A stretch of 64,000 nucleotides of DNA from Eumeta japonica (taxonomy: Eukaryota; Arthropoda; Insecta; Lepidoptera; Psychidae): assembly GCA_005406025.1 (NCBI GenBank), contig BGZK01000103.1:434001-498000 (forward strand), read 5' to 3'. Numbering within the stretch: position 1 is the stretch's first letter; each line of letters starts with the position of its first letter. The notes below the pieces were generated by a model that did no database searches, was not told the DNA's origin, and worked only from the letters and a program-made list of their open reading frames with translations. Below, in pieces: positions 48,116-62,599 of the stretch. The position numbers and the translations under genes were made by a program.

Positions 48116-51100
48116 ACGTGACGCGCAAAACCTAAATTATATTGAAGCTACTTCCCTTTATTTTCATAGTATAAACGTTAACTACTCTCCGATTGATACA
48201 AAAATTGTAACATTATAAAAAATTACATCATAATAGTGGCTTTTTACGAAGTTTTTGGTAGCGAGAATTCATCCACGGTGTACGTAAAACACCGATAAAG
48301 ACGGATTGATGTAATGGCAATATCATTTAAAACGTAATATAGACTTTCCAATCTTTATTGTTTATATATTTTAATAAAAATAAATGTGTCTCATATTATC
48401 TGTGACAGAATGTTTTAAAATAAACGATAAATAAAATTTACATGAGAAATTATTCACTGACTAATGGATGTTATACGAAGAATATTTCATTGTATGATAT
48501 TTCATTCATTTCAAATGTGTGTATAAACTAACCCATTGACAACCGTTTAAGCCGCTTGGAAAAAGTTGACGTTTTGCTAATCTATATAACAAAACAAAAT
48601 TTAACATACATTTATTACTACCATTTTGATGGATCTATACACCTCAATGACTTTTAAGCTCGTTTAAATTATTTTAGAGAGTCAGAAGGCGAAGTCAGTA
48701 AAAGGCGGCAGATAAGTCGCTCATATAAATAATGTGGATATTTAGCGTTGAAATATATAATTTATTATGTGGATGGTCGTCGTCAAGCGTCCATCTTGAC
48801 ACACGTCGCACATACTACGCAGTGATCGCATCTCCACTGTATTGATTTTACTTTAATATATTTTCAGCTACCCTTAACTTTCACGGGCGCGCATAAGCCT
48901 AGGTACCGAAACCCCATTATGAACAGTCTAGACTAGAACTGGTGGTAGATTTAAAAGTATTTCTGCGTTTTTGAAAAATGTTTAGGAAGTTAATATTTAA
49001 GGTGGACGTCTATTGTATGAGAAGATTCATAATTTGAGATGTACGCATATATTAGGGTTGAAAACGTATGCATTTTCAAAATTTAAAATACGCTCGGAAC
49101 CCTAAATATTAAAAAATACGTATTTTTATAATAAAATATTACTGAAAAAGTCACGAATAAATTTGTGAAAACCGCACAAAAAACTGAAGACTATTTCTAC
49201 TAAAATGAGTTTGATAATATACATGGAAAGAAAACATATTTTATCGAACATTTACAAAAATCTAAATAGACTGGAGTCAATTATTATTTCAAAATTTTAT
49301 GATTACTGGGAAAGAAAATTACTAAACTAATTTTCCGATTAGCAACACATACAAGTTCTAAATATTTATGAAGCAAGTTACATACTCAAAAAATGTCTGT
49401 ATGTCCTTAATTTGCATTGGGGTCAAAAACGGCTAGTTTTGGCATATTTGGACTTAATATTGACTTTGATATTTAATTTAAAACAGTATCGGTGTTTCAT
49501 TTTTTTGTTTTGAGGAAAAAATATTAATTTCTAATTACACGTGGATTCCATAATGAAAGGTTAGTTATTTTACAAAACTGGGCACGGAGTAAAATTTGTT
49601 AATATATTTTAATCTGTCGAAACAAAAGGTCCACGGATCTTTAAAGAGTACACCTGTAAATAAATGAAGCGTAAAGATTCTTAAATAACATTTTTAGATA
49701 CCCCATAAAACGTTAAAAATAATTGCGAAAGTAATAGAAAATTCCTTGTATCCATAAGATTTAGAACAACAGTGGCGATTAAATGTATAACAAAATAAGA
49801 TCTTTATGTACATTGGCTTAGTGATAAATATAAAATAAATGATGAATAAAAATCCCCTGATTTTAGGTCCTAAATTTTTGTTTTAGTAATCTAAGACCTG
49901 TGGCATAATACCATTTCATGGTAAAGTTTACTATGGTTATCGGTCTACATCTTGCAAGTTCTACAAACATTTTCTAGTTATCCTAATTTAATTTTGTTCT
50001 TTGATACAATTATACGTTTGTTTATAAATAAAAGTTTTGTTATATGAGTTTTATTTTTTAATTATAGCCCTAATCACTAAAAATAGTGAAAAAAGTTTGG
50101 TAAGTATAAAGATTTTGTTTGCGCTGAATAAGGATTGTGATTTGAATAATGATTTCAAAAGTATACTTTATTGATGCACACCAAACCTATTTATTTAAAA
50201 ATAATTAAAAATATTTGTAGAGACTTGCTAGAAGGTGCTTACAAATAATTTGAAAATTGTAACTTCGATAGCGCTCGTATTCAATGTACCCGCGCTCGTA
50301 TACATACGCATAAATACAAACAGGCATTATCATACGAGCATTTAATGAACAAAAATACAAATTTTATTTTAAAAATATATTTATCAAAAAGGCGGATGTT
50401 TTATAATGTTGAAAATATTTTGTGATCACTTCTGTTAGGGGCTCCATTTTCGGGGACAATGCGAATTCACTGTGATGTAAGTTTAGGTGAATGATTGAGG
50501 TGTCAAATGATACGTATGAACAAGGACTACATGAGGTTGAGGAAAAATTTAAATCGTTGATAATTTATTGAGAAAATCGTAAAATCGGTAAAAATAAGTG
50601 TTTATAGGATGTTTAAAAAGGGCACTTTTGCACCTGACCTATATATATATATTTCTTTTTTTCTGAAGTTTCTAATTTTATATTAATGATTAACTCAATA
50701 TTGAAAATTTCTAAAATTTTTAGGGTGGGTTATATTGGTTTATAATAACTAAAAGAGTTAATTCTTACATAACTACATATTTTTTTGATTTATCTAAGAA
50801 AATGTTTTTGAAATCAGGAAGAATAAATGATTTAATTTAACAATTAACGACCGAGTTATTAAATATATTCTTTTGCCGCGGTTTTTTATTCTTATACCTA
50901 TTGAGTTTATTTGCCATGCACCCGAAGTTTGTGTAGAGCACGAGATCTACGATTTTATTATTATTGCTGAGTAATATTAATAAGATATTACACCATCTTC
51001 TATTATAAAACAATACCAATAAAAATATCTAATAACAGAATCATTCACATCGCCGGTCGTACGTGAAATAAATCACAAACTTCGTGCGAGTTAATAACCT

Positions 51101-51899
51101 GGAGCTATTTTAATTTGACAGCGCCACGTGCTGCAGCTGCCGGCGGCGACGGAAATAGGAGCTTCGGTTACTTGAATCGCATTAAAAAAAAAAGAAGAAA
51201 TTACGTAGCCGTTTCGTCGCATTCGGTAGCGCACCGGGCAAACGTTATTTATGCCTTCGTAACGGTACAGCCGGTTCACTGCCGTCGTCGGGTGTGGATC
51301 AAATTGAATTTCCGAACGAATAATGTCTGTAATAAAATAGAATCTCAATAACGCGAAAGTCAAGGGAAATGCAAAAAAATTTGAGTTAACGAGTTTTCGA
51401 CTTAACAAGAATTTTGAGATACATATGACTGTGTCGACAAGGAACAAATATAACGTTCACAGCTGTGTTTCTTAGAAAGTTTCGTGAATGTATTCATTCA
51501 TTGCACGTGTACAAGGCAAAAACAATAGATTAGAAGCCCCGAACCCGAACATTCATTTTGGAATCTATTGCTGTTATTTCGGGGAATTCCAAGTAAGACG
51601 TCATTATATTTTACCAACTACGACTTACGGAGTCTCCTTTTTAAAATTCGAGTTATAGAGTATAAATATGTATTATCAATACTTCGTAGGGAAATAACAT
51701 TTCATTCGAGTTACAAAGCCTAAATAATTCGAGATACCGCGTATTTGGGGGTTCATCGGAAGGAATGGCATTTTTTTTCGACTTACTGAGGATTTCGACT
51801 TAACGAGGTTCGAGTTATTGAGATTCCACTGATTATGTAAAACCAGCGTTAGGCCGCGGCTCCGTCCGCACGGACATAGACGTATTCCGTCATCTACTC

Positions 51900-52090
51900 C
51901 GTCTGTCTCGCTATCGATTGCAATCCCGGTCTCGTTCTAGAACTCGACCCCGATATAAACTATTCCAGAGGAACGTACACTCTAGCGCCGTAAATCCATA
52001 TGCTGCCGCTGAAATTATGAAACAATTTCGCTTCAATTTTTAATGTCGATCCCGGTTCTGTTAGCGATTGTAGTCCCGTATCGGTGTCGA
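51900..52090 (+). repeat. Degenerate hexamer repeat (further copy)
   Basis: Variants of GATTGCAATCCCGGTCTCG recur. The block is followed by GAAGCCGCGAGCTTCGTAG at 52171, a repeat-end motif seen with other copies. Confidence 0.5.
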
Positions 52091-53084
52091 TCTTGATCTT
52101 CCATTGAACATTGCAATTACTTATAATCAGTCAGTATAATATATTGGAAAGGAAATCGTTCCATAGTTGTAGAAGCCGCGAGCTTCGTAGAATATTATAA
52201 AAAAACTAGTCGACGCTAAATTATGTCATTCTGACTTGAGGCGTCCTCATCGGAAATTAGATTTTAAATTGGTGAGGGTGGTTTTTCCGTGATGCGCGAT
52301 CAAACAAACAAACAAACCGATAAACGGAGAAAAAAATACGTTTATTGTTAACCTTCGCTCCCTCTGTCATTTTCCTTTTGAAAAAAATTTTAACATAAAA
52401 GAAAACGAAGTCTAAAATTTTATTATATAAAATTTGTTAAGAGATGTTCCTATATATAGGAACATGTAGTTACTACCCAACTATACGTTCCTATATACGC
52501 TGCAAATAAAATACTGTATGTCTCCATGAAAGTTTGTGTGTTGAAAGATACTAAAAAAATGTTGTCGGCGCGATCCACGTGAGTTAGTTGAGTAGAACAC
52601 TGAATTGTATTTAAATGAACCTAAATACCTAGATTTAGGCTCTTGTGTCCGGGAGTCATAATTACTTTGGAAGGCACCAAAACGTTTCGTTTGTTTCAAA
52701 TACAATTAATTTCTAATGCGAATCAAATAAAATCCGGCAACTTCTTTGTCTGTCGTTGGAGAGGAACTGTTTTATTTTAGTTTGTAATATAGGGTCGTAT
52801 GTTATATCAATATTGTATAAATTGCTCAATAATTGAATGAATTGGTTTGATATCAATAAAAAATCAAGTTGGTTTCTTTCAAGTAAATTTACCATTTACG
52901 GTCTAGGTAGATAAAGTAAAAATATTCGTTACTTATAGATGATTGCATAAGCGTTTTCATTTCCAAATTAGAACATCCAGAAGTGGATGACTTATATTTT
53001 TTTATTTTTCCGAATTAATATATATATGTATATATTATATTATATATAAAGAATATACGTTTTGTGCTTTTTAAACAAAATGCC

Positions 53085-53200
53085 TGTAACATACGGACGG
53101 ACTGACGTGATGAAACTGTAAGGTTCCACTTTTGTCATTTTTCTTCGGAACCCTAAAAACCGACCAAATACGTGTCGGGCCACGCGCATTGTAGGATTCT
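53085..53200 (+). repeat. RTE-like lepidopteran repeat, head-to-tail junction
   Basis: The end motif TTCGGAACCCTAAAAA (53143-53158) is directly followed by CCGACCAAATACGTGTCGGG, which resembles the start of the same family. The 3' end of one copy and the 5' start of another therefore seem to abut. A fragment of the same family in opposite orientation lies at 55741-55795. Confidence 0.5.
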
Positions 53201-56200
53201 TTAATTGCCTATCATAATATGCGGACTTACAAAAAAGCTTTCAGGTCGATACTAGGAACCTATCAATTGAGTATACGGTTTAACAGCCAATAAAGTCTAA
53301 AACGGCCCCACAAATGATGAGTGTCAATGATGTCATGATTTTATATTTTCATAATTTTACATGGATTATAAACCTATTTTACTGCTTGTTTTAGGTAACC
53401 AACAACAATATTTAAGTAATTTTCAATGGAATTCGTACGAGATTGTGCTTTATACTTCTCCAATTACATTTTGTAAGTTCAGCGACTATTGCTTGTTAAC
53501 TTGTAAAGCCTACTTAGCTGTGATAGTTTTCCTTTTAAAACTATCTTACATATACTAGTGCCGTGGATTTTTTCATACATCCAAGAATAACCACGTGCCT
53601 GGTGAGGAGGAGGGATACTTGACTAAAAAAAATGTTATTTTAAAGCTCAATATTTCGCAAACAGATCCCTAAATCGAAAAATGATTTTCACAGACCTGCA
53701 ATGTATTTCATTAAGTTATTCATCGCCACTTTACGCTTAGGAGAGATACTATAGAAAAAATTATAGTATTTTATTCTACCACTTTATTGGCATGATTAAC
53801 ATGTATACATATATCAAATTGCAGCTTTCAGGCAGGTAGACAGACAGACAGACAAACATAAAAAAGACGATCAAGAGGGACGTGGTGAACTATAAGAGTT
53901 CCTTATTGACTATGGAATCTTGACATGGCTAAATTAATAGATTTTTTCAAAAATGGTTGCGTTTTTTACAAATTCGGTGGTTGGCTGACGGGTTCAGTAT
54001 TCTGAACTTTTTGATGTTTCTTACGTTTCTATTGTATTATATCATTTTTTTAATCTGACAGAATTTAAAATGATATGCAGTTTCCCATTTTCTTGTGCTA
54101 ACGAGGGTACAGCCGAAGAAATAATTGCTTATAATTAGTAAAAAAAAAAAAAGAAAATGAAGTGCGTGTGTGTGTGCAGATAGCTGGACTTGCTTTTTTT
54201 TTAATTATCAGCTCCTTTCCTTTAATGTTTCTTCTTCTGATAGCCCACAATATTAATTCTGTTACTCAAACATCACAAATAAGCTTTAATAAAGATATGA
54301 CGACCAATAACATCGCCATTCCAACTGTGAGTTGATCTTATCAAGTCGAATTAATTTAAATATGAGGCAAGCGACTCAGATCGACGGTCCATAATATGTC
54401 GTGCAAAGTGTAGTTTAATTTTTATAAATAAGAATTTATTATATGTGACCACTTGAATAAACATATTCTCAACTCAATTGTTCTAATAAAATTCTATTAT
54501 TGTCATTTTAAAACTATGACGAAAAAAATAATGCAGCGGTCTTGCAAACACAATTAAATATATTTGTTGTAAACTTTCAAATAAATCTCTAAATTGTTAA
54601 CTGTTAAAAACAAGTATTTCGGGTTCGGGGTCAATGTACCGTGAACAGAGAGACAGCAGGGCCATGAATACCATTCTAAAGTTATAGGCCGGAAGACGTT
54701 GCGTCGCGGCCACATAAATAACAATCAGAGACGGCGTGGGCGCCTCCGTCCCCTCGCCTACAATTCAAAGCCAATAAACGCCAATATGCAGCGGTCAGCC
54801 GGCGCTCCGTACAACGACGCCACTGAAATGTGAATCACACGTCACACATACGCGTAGATTGCCTCAGGAATGGTTACGCAGCAAATACTGCATAAGTTCA
54901 TTGCCAGCAACACCAACCAATGTCCATATTTCTGACCGCAGCAATTTATTATCTGTTTTTAAATTTCGGTTCGATTCCCATAACCAGCGATGAACGAAGA
55001 GATAAAGAGATCCAGTGGCTTCAATCTATCGCAACATCATAATAACTTCAACAGTTATAAAATATGTAGTTATTGTGTGCTAAAAGTTGGAGAGTATATT
55101 CTTTTTCGTTCTGATGTCACGAAATGTCAATCGTCAGCTAATGTCAATCTCATACATTTAGTTTTCTATTCTACGAGCGTTTACAACAATAGAAAGTCAC
55201 TCGTCTAGACCTGCAGATGATAAATTTGCAAACACAACAGCGAGCGACCATTTTCTAGCGATAGCTTGTCTATTGCGTACGAGTAGTTCGTATATTGTTT
55301 CTATAATAACGCAATAAATTGTTTCATATAGTTCTGATCTCAACAAATTATTATTAATATGGGAAATGTTGTCTTTATTTAACAAGTTAAATAACAAAAA
55401 TAAATATTTTTCGAGGGGCACTCCATACAGAAGCTGAAAAAAAAAATTATAAGCAAACAACAATGTGTCGCAGATATTTGGACAGCTCATTTAAAACACT
55501 TTAAGGTTTCTAAACAATTTTTCTGATTACTGAATAAGTTCGCAAATAATCGCTCCGAAAGTCACAGAAATTGTGTCTCTCTTTTATTTTTGAAATTGTA
55601 AGTCCAAAAAATATGACAAAAATAACGATAATCATTTTGAATACGATCGGATATATTGTTTTTGAGTTATTGTAGAAAAACTGTGCTTCTCAACAAAAGA
55701 AAGTTGTTTTTTTTGTCTATAATGCATTTTCTTGTAGTAGCGGCTTCGGAACCCTACATTGAGCATGGTCGGACATGCTCTTGACCAGTTTTTAGAATTT
55801 TTGTTATGTTACGGTTACACTACAAAAATTTATATTATAACATTTGTATTGTGTTAAAATCTCTTGCTTTTAGGAAATTATTTTGCAAGCAGTTTTGGGG
55901 GTTCAAGTATTACGTGGATAGAATTTTAGTCATTTTTAACCCTTTAACCCCCCCTCCCCCGCTTACATAATAATTGATATATAATACTTTGTCCGAAATC
56001 TGTTCCATATTTCTTTATTTTTATTCATGAGCAAGTATTCATCGCAGTTATTAAGTTTATGAGGATTAAACAATTTATAAATGATAGAGGAATTTAATAT
56101 TTTTTTCGAGCAAATCATTAACCATATTTAATTAAACATTATTTTATTGACATACAAACAATGTTTATTTATTTTGTTGTATCTAATAAATTGGTAAATT

Positions 56201-59200
56201 GAAATTCATCGTCTTTAGTCAATGATAAAGATAAATAATTTTAGGACGCGTTAAATCCAATGACAATAGACCGAAGGAATGCAGATGAGTGAATATCACG
56301 TGAGCTATTGCAAAGTATTGCAAGTACTGTATACTTGCAATACTTTGGTATTTTACTTAACCATAATTAATAGCGTGTGAGAGCGAGTTAACAATGAATG
56401 ATTTTGGTAATACCTAAAATATCCTTTACGCTCTCGACCGTAAAGAAGTAGGATCTCCATATATGCTGAAATTACAATCCATTAGATTTTGCAAAAAAAA
56501 CATGAAAAATTAAATAATTAAATATTGCTAATGTAATCGCCATTGACCATGTCATCCAGAATAATCAAGGCAAAGATCCCCCATCGCCCTTCATTACTAT
56601 TTGAACGGCCCCTTGTGTTTTCAAAAATAAAAATAAGTCAGCTTTAATATGGCATTAAGCTTCATTCGGTGGTTTTAAAGAAATGTCTGCTAGTTGTAAA
56701 CCTCGACTTCGTTTAGTATCAGCCGTTCAATTATGCTGTCGATTGAAATGATGTCGAAATGATGTCGTCTTCAATTCCTATCAACTTCGAAAGTCTTTTT
56801 TTATATTATGGTAAAGCGCAATGTTATGAGCGTAACGCATTTTACTACAAATAGTATAATGCTCAAGTTAAGAATGATCAGAAAGCCTAGTATGATATCC
56901 TAGAGTAGATACTTTCTAGGGCTATTTCTCTCGCGTCGACATAATGAATTTAAGCGATACTTAATTTTATAAATACCTTTCTCCAGAACATCATGTTCAG
57001 CTCGAAGAGTCAATTATGCTAATTTAAATAATGTCGATTCAGATTCGAGTCGGTTTCAAACACCTTTTCTCGTATTAGGCTGTACAGTTAAAAAGAAACA
57101 GACACGTTATTATTCTGCACTCGCATGAATGCGTCCCGAACGAATAGCAGTTAAAATATTCGAAAACGATTCGATCTCGACACAATACGACAAATTTTAA
57201 GACGTCTAATAGTCAAACGGCTCGATTTAGTGTTTTATTGATTTCGATGCGCTTATTTACTTAAAAAAAATGGCGTTAATGCGACAAAAATATTACAAAA
57301 AAAAAACTATGGAAATGTTGCCGTTACGATGTCGTTGTCGATTGGTCTTACCTTTCTGTGTCAATCTATTGAGTATTGTGATGCATACGCCTCCACATCG
57401 AGTCGACAATGACTGGACTTCTGTCTCGTTATTGCGTCTGCATGAACGGACAGCAATAGTTTATTATTAAGATTGATGTTGAGTGAATAAGTTCGTAATT
57501 TGGTAAGTATTTATAAATGTCTATCTGAATATATAATGGTGTATGTATGCGGCAACCTTTGTTTTTCCGTATGTCGAAACGTATTTAGTACTATTATAAA
57601 GTACAATACAAAACTTTTCCTTATATTATATAATAGAAATCCTTTTTTATCAATACAGTCCTATATGCAACGTTTTTAATTTTGTCTTTTTTGGCAATGA
57701 TGATTTTGCGAGTTGAAAGCAGATGAGCATTGCCCACGAGAAAAACATAGTTTTTAAAAAAGCGCAACTTACACTTTATCGTTTGTCTTTGAGCTTTATT
57801 TACGATTATTCCAAAACCAATTTTATTGTGAATAAAACTCGAATAATTAATTATATTAAAATGAAATTAAGGGACAAGTTTTCTTTAATTTATATTTAAT
57901 TTCTATATTGCTGATGAAGTCGTCATGATGTGAGCGTGACATAATTACGGCTTCATAAATAAAGAAATGTCATTCGCACAAGCCTCTGGTCTACCAAAAT
58001 TGATGCTATCTATCAGACTATAAATTTCATCTTTTTATTGTACGTTTCAATAAATTTTATCGCTGTTTGTAAAGTTGGTGACGGTGATTATTATTGAAAA
58101 TTAGTGTATATTATAAGAATGGTAAATTAATTAAAATATCACAGATTAGGAATAATTAGCCATTGTTAATTTATTATTTTTACTATCACCAATTTACAAA
58201 CATGTTAATTGACTATATACGCAAAATATTATATATATTATCAATAATTTTGTATTGGCCCAACTTTTCAAATATTAATAACTTGCTTTCCGCCTGCAGC
58301 TTCACAGAAAGTTTTTTCGTAACGAAATTGAGAATAAAATTTTTTTGACATCTAATTTAAATGAAATAAATCTGTTCCAAAATTGTGTTTCAAGTCAAGT
58401 TCTATCTACCCATGAAAATTACATCATCCGTTCAGTAATTTCAGAGATGAACAAACAGACAGACAGACAAAAACCTTTATGTTATCTCAACCTTTAAACC
58501 TTTGGTTAAAAACCTCTCCAATATGTCTCTCCATTTTTGATACATACCTTCAATGTGCACAGACACATCGGGTTCTTCTGTTTTATTATATGTCTAGATA
58601 GACGTTATCGCAAATATCTATTTGCGATAACTTCGTCAAAGTTGATTCTCGCAACCATCTCGCAGCTTACCCAAAGTTGGAAACTAATTCATTAATTTCA
58701 TACGGACATTTTCGTTTGACACAGACATTTTTTTTATTTACCAGAAAATCAAGTTAAACTAAAATGATATATCATCAAAAGCGTAGGAAAGGTCGAACCT
58801 GTCTCTTAAAGGACAGGAAAGCTTTTTGTGTCGCTAGTGCTTTATGTTTCTGAAACACCCGTCATCCCTCATTTACCCGTGACTATCGTATAAAAAGGAA
58901 TCACGATGTTGTTAGATGAATAATCCATAATAACAATTGATTGTTATGTCGATGTGAGTAACATGATAGTGCTATGCAATTAATTATCTCGTCGTAATCA
59001 TTTGAACCTGAAGTCTGAAATCTGAGAATTTGGCTCCGCCTGGTTAATGTATGGCAATGCATTTATTTAACGCATAAAGCAATCTACGTACTCAATCTTA
59101 TATATTTTTTTGTGGTCATTACGCTATAAGTAACTAAGAACAAATACCAATTACCAAGATAACAATGAATTACGTATGACCAAAAAGTAAATAAAACAAC

Positions 59201-60820
59201 GACTGTGAAATTTGTTGATAAGGGAAATAAAATCTAAAAATATTTTAGTTAAGGAATTCTGTGTTTCTTTCAAAATTGATAAATGAATGCTTATTCATGT
59301 TTATTTCGATATTCGTTTCACTGTTTCTGAAAATTACTTCTTATCCAAATGCAAGAAGTACTTATTAAACTGCATATCTGCACTTGACCTGTACGCATTA
59401 TACATATGAGTTGTATAGTTTGTCTGTTCATTTACCCCATCTCATGTAAGGAATACACTCGTTTCGCTTCAGAAATTAAGTATCATTAAATCATTGAATG
59501 TTTTTTGGATACTTAATACACACAAGTCATTCAATGTAGCCGCCGTTTTGTTTATTTTCAACAGGACTTCCTAAATATGACAAAAAAGGCTATCCAAAGA
59601 AAGATCTCTGAAACAGTCTCCAAAATGTGATCATAAACTACTCCATACACTTTAAGATTAGTTTCTTGTGTCCGTTTCTACATAAATGCTCGTTATGACG
59701 CTGTTATCTTTGGCTTTGATTCCAAACTAAAAGTTCAATGAGATCTAAATTCAATCTCAATATCGTCATAGAAAACACACTTCATCATTCAAATTTAAAA
59801 TTAGTACTTCAGTACCAGTCTAAAATTTTCACTACGACATTCATGATGGAATCATCAAGATGACCTTCATGGTTTTTACTTATCTATTTAAGAAGGTTTA
59901 ACTTCTATTAGTACCTGAGTATTGTAGTATATAGATACCTAAAAACATATAATAAAAATATTAATTTGATATTAAGATCAAATAAAGATTCTCTTTCTGT
60001 TTGGGAATAATATTGCGTAAAAAAACATCTTAGAATTAATAACGTAGTAAATGAACAAGTGTAAAGTTCGTTCGGTTGTTATTTGTATGATATTTCAGTG
60101 GATATTTCAAAAATTTCTATCTGGATACTTTTGTCTTGAAAAATAAGTATGACGGTGTGCTTGATTCAAGAAATATAAAGACACTATTGTGGTAGGTAAG
60201 CTAATTGTTACATGGAGATTCTATATAGATTCAGCTGTTATATTATTGTTTTATTGACTTTTACAGAATATGCTCAAAATTCTTATGGTCTTAGTTATTT
60301 TCCATTTTGTTTACGTTTTTCACATTGGCTAATTTATATTACGTTTCTTCAGAATAAAACGGTATTATTTTTTTCAAGTTCAGCCAATGGACGTATTAAA
60401 TACAAGACAAATAAAACTTGAATATGGCACGAATTTTTCTAGTTTAATGTGTAACTTTCCGCTAAGAAAATTAAAAACTATATCTCAAATTCGATATCAT
60501 GAAAGCATGATTTTTAAAAAAGTTCGTTTTCGTAATTGTTTTTAGATTTTTAAAATATATTAATGTTTTGCGCTTTAAACGCTACTTCGAACGGCGCAGT
60601 TCTCTTTGAAATCGATTAATCACATTGATCAAGAATATAGTTTGGGAAAAGTTTTCAATAAAAATGTTTTTCAAATAACTTTAAATTTTTTTAACCTGTT
60701 CATTTTTAAACCTAAATTTTTTGAATTAAAAAAAAACGAATGCGAGATGCGTACAAGTCGGTAGGTAGGTTCTAAAAATACCTTCGATAAATATTTAGAA
60801 AATAACAATGAAGATCATCC
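53201..60820. other. Gene-poor interval
   Basis: Contents are PIGGY-like CAGACAGACAGACA runs typical of repeat tails (53836, 58458), a reversed RTE-like fragment (55741-55795), a CpG-richer patch at 54660-54800 and a palindrome at 58604-58631. I see no coding frame with a motif. Confidence 0.5.
58604..58631. repeat. 28-bp palindrome
   Basis: GTTATCGCAAATA and its exact inverse are separated by TC. Confidence 0.8.
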
Positions 60821-60824
60821 TTTG

Positions 60825-61094
60825 ATGCCACTAATAATTCTGGAAGACAAAGCCGATAATTTCGTACTCGAAAACGTAAACAACGATGTTTTCGTACTTT
60901 CCGAGCTCGAAACAATGCAAGGAGTTTTAAGGCTGACGTGCCAGGTCGACAGTGGACGGTTCTTTTACGTTTCAGATCTTCAAATTCGTACAACAGCGGA
61001 CAGGTTTGAGATGAGCTCGGCGGATTTTCTCAGCGAAATCTTTGTGAAGCTCGTTATTGCACAAAAAAATTACCGAGATATTTGCCGAAATTGA
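60825..61094 (+). other. Possible small orphan ORF, 89 codons
   Basis: An ATG at 60825 opens 89 codons ending in TGA at 61092-61094. Its base composition is nearer to even than the AT-rich flanks, and residue use is varied. It is followed by a CpG-rich stretch (61095-61250). No domain is recognised, and the reverse strand is also open over much of it, so chance cannot be excluded. Confidence 0.2.
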
Positions 61095-61459
61095 ACTGTG
61101 ACGCGCGACGCGACGTCTTTATCGCCTCTGTCTCTGTCGTCTCCAGAATTTTCCCCCCGACCGCTGTCAGCGAACTGCGATTCTCGGACGATGGAAGTGC
61201 GGCTATAAAAATTTTATTGGTACGTGCCGGTCGCCCGCGATAATATGAAATGAAATTGTTCGCTGGTTTTTCTTCGTCTGTTGCGATGGATTTATTTTAT
61301 AAGGGGGGTCGTTAATACAAAGTTTTTTTTTGGAAAAAATAAAAGTATGCATTCGATTTCAATAGGTGAAAGTTTGAAATAGACGATTCTTTCAATTAGA
61401 TAATAAAGAAACGTTCTTTACATAAAATGCAGTTATTAATATGTGAAGTACTGGGTGAA

Positions 61460-61461
<2 letters not shown>

Positions 61462-61510
<49 letters not shown>
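61462..61510. repeat. CA microsatellite
   Basis: About 24 uninterrupted AC units. Confidence 0.95.
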
Positions 61511-61511
<1 letters not shown>

Positions 61512-61514
61512 CTA

Positions 61515-61720
61515 TATTAAAGTTACAAATGCGAAAGTTTGGATGGATGTTTGTTGCTTAATCACGCCAGCACGGCTGAACGGATCTGGATGACATTTAG
61601 TATAGAGATAGATTATAGTCTGGAATAACACATTTGCTAATTTGCGGCCATCCATAAAGCTTTATGACGTCAAATCCGAAATACAAAAACGAAAAAAGGT
61701 TTATGTCTTTTGTTTTGTTT
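61515..61720 (+). repeat. Dispersed insect repeat fragment
   Basis: The order AATGCGAAAGTTTGGATGG, TGTTTGTTGCTTAATCACGC, GGCTGAACGGATCTGGATGA and GATAGATTATAGTCTGG is a well-known dispersed insect repeat, here next to the CA microsatellite. A more worn relative lies at 23963-24070. Confidence 0.6.
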
Positions 61721-62189
61721 TCATTTACGTGTGACGACCTGTGATAAGAACGGAGGGGGGGTCAAGAACCTTATAATTTATGGATGGCCCCTTTTTATCG
61801 CGCAAAAATGTACGGCTCCCATGGGATAGATTTGTTTTTTGCTTTTGCTTTTCACATAGCAATCGACATGATTTTTTGTATAGTGGTAGTTTAGGGGTTA
61901 GAGAATGTTAAAGACTATTTTTTATCCCAAAAAAATGCACGGTTCCTATGGAATAGCACAAACATTGTATTCTATAGGAACCGTGTATTTAAAAGGTGTT
62001 ACAAATTCGCGAAATAGACCTTTCCTCAAGAAGCCTGGCCCAATTAACACAGTAACGAAAAAAATTAAATCTGTGCATAATTTGTTTTTCAAGGGAGATT
62101 GAATTCTATATGAAACTTTTTATGGAGCGAGATAAGACTTTGAAAAGCGGTGAGACGCGTTTTTCGTAATTATATTGGGGGGTAATGTA

Positions 62190-62590
62190 TAATAAATATA
62201 GTTTAAAAAAACTAAAAAACACGCTTTAAAGCACATCGAACTAATAACTCGAAAAATAACTCTTCATATGAGCCGAAACAAGTAATGAATAATAGCGAAA
62301 TATACTAGTATTATTGTGGAAAAAGCTTGGGGCGCTTTGTGCCACATTTTTCGTATATAGAGTAAAAAGCGTGGGGCGCTTTATGCCACATTTTTCGTAT
62401 ATAGAGCAAAAAGCGTGGGGCGTTTTGTGCCACATTTTTCGTATATAGAGCAATCCACGATTTTTCCACAATAATACTAATATTTTTCTTCATTGTTCAT
62501 TATTTTGTTTAGCTCATATTAAGAATTATTTTTAGTTTGATGTGCTTTAAAACGGTGTTTTTTTGTTGTTTTTTAAACTATATTTATTTT
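62190..62590. mobile_element. Foldback element with 44-bp tandem core
   Basis: The arms 62190-62325 and 62455-62590 are inverse to each other over about 135 bases. Landmarks are AATAAATATAGTTTAAA, TTTAAAGCACATC, CATATGAGC and AGTATTATTGTGGAAAAA. Between them a 44-bp unit (GTGGGGCGCTTTATGCCACA inside it) is repeated three times with little divergence. Arms more diverged than the core repeats suggest recent core amplification. No true coding frame: the minus-strand frames here only restate the tandem unit. Confidence 0.85.
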
Positions 62591-62599
62591 TCACGTTTT

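Larger units (their letters stand above)
47621..53080. other. Gene-poor AT-rich interval
   Basis: No gene is recognised. Contents are a hairpin at 47929-47974, a cluster of nuclear-receptor half-site motifs at 48059-48115, a CpG-richer patch at 51110-51310, a hexamer-repeat block at 51900-52090 and a 22-bp palindrome at 52444-52465. Confidence 0.5.

Noticed and set aside
54945..54985. GGTTCGATTCCC motif resembling a tRNA B box
   Set aside because: No A box or pairing stems lie upstream at a suitable distance, so I do not call a tRNA.
62241..62493. Repetitive small protein with repeated 'KCG..RP' or 'NVAQ' units on the minus strand
   Set aside because: The frames are direct readings of the 44-bp tandem core of the foldback element in two frames, not a gene.
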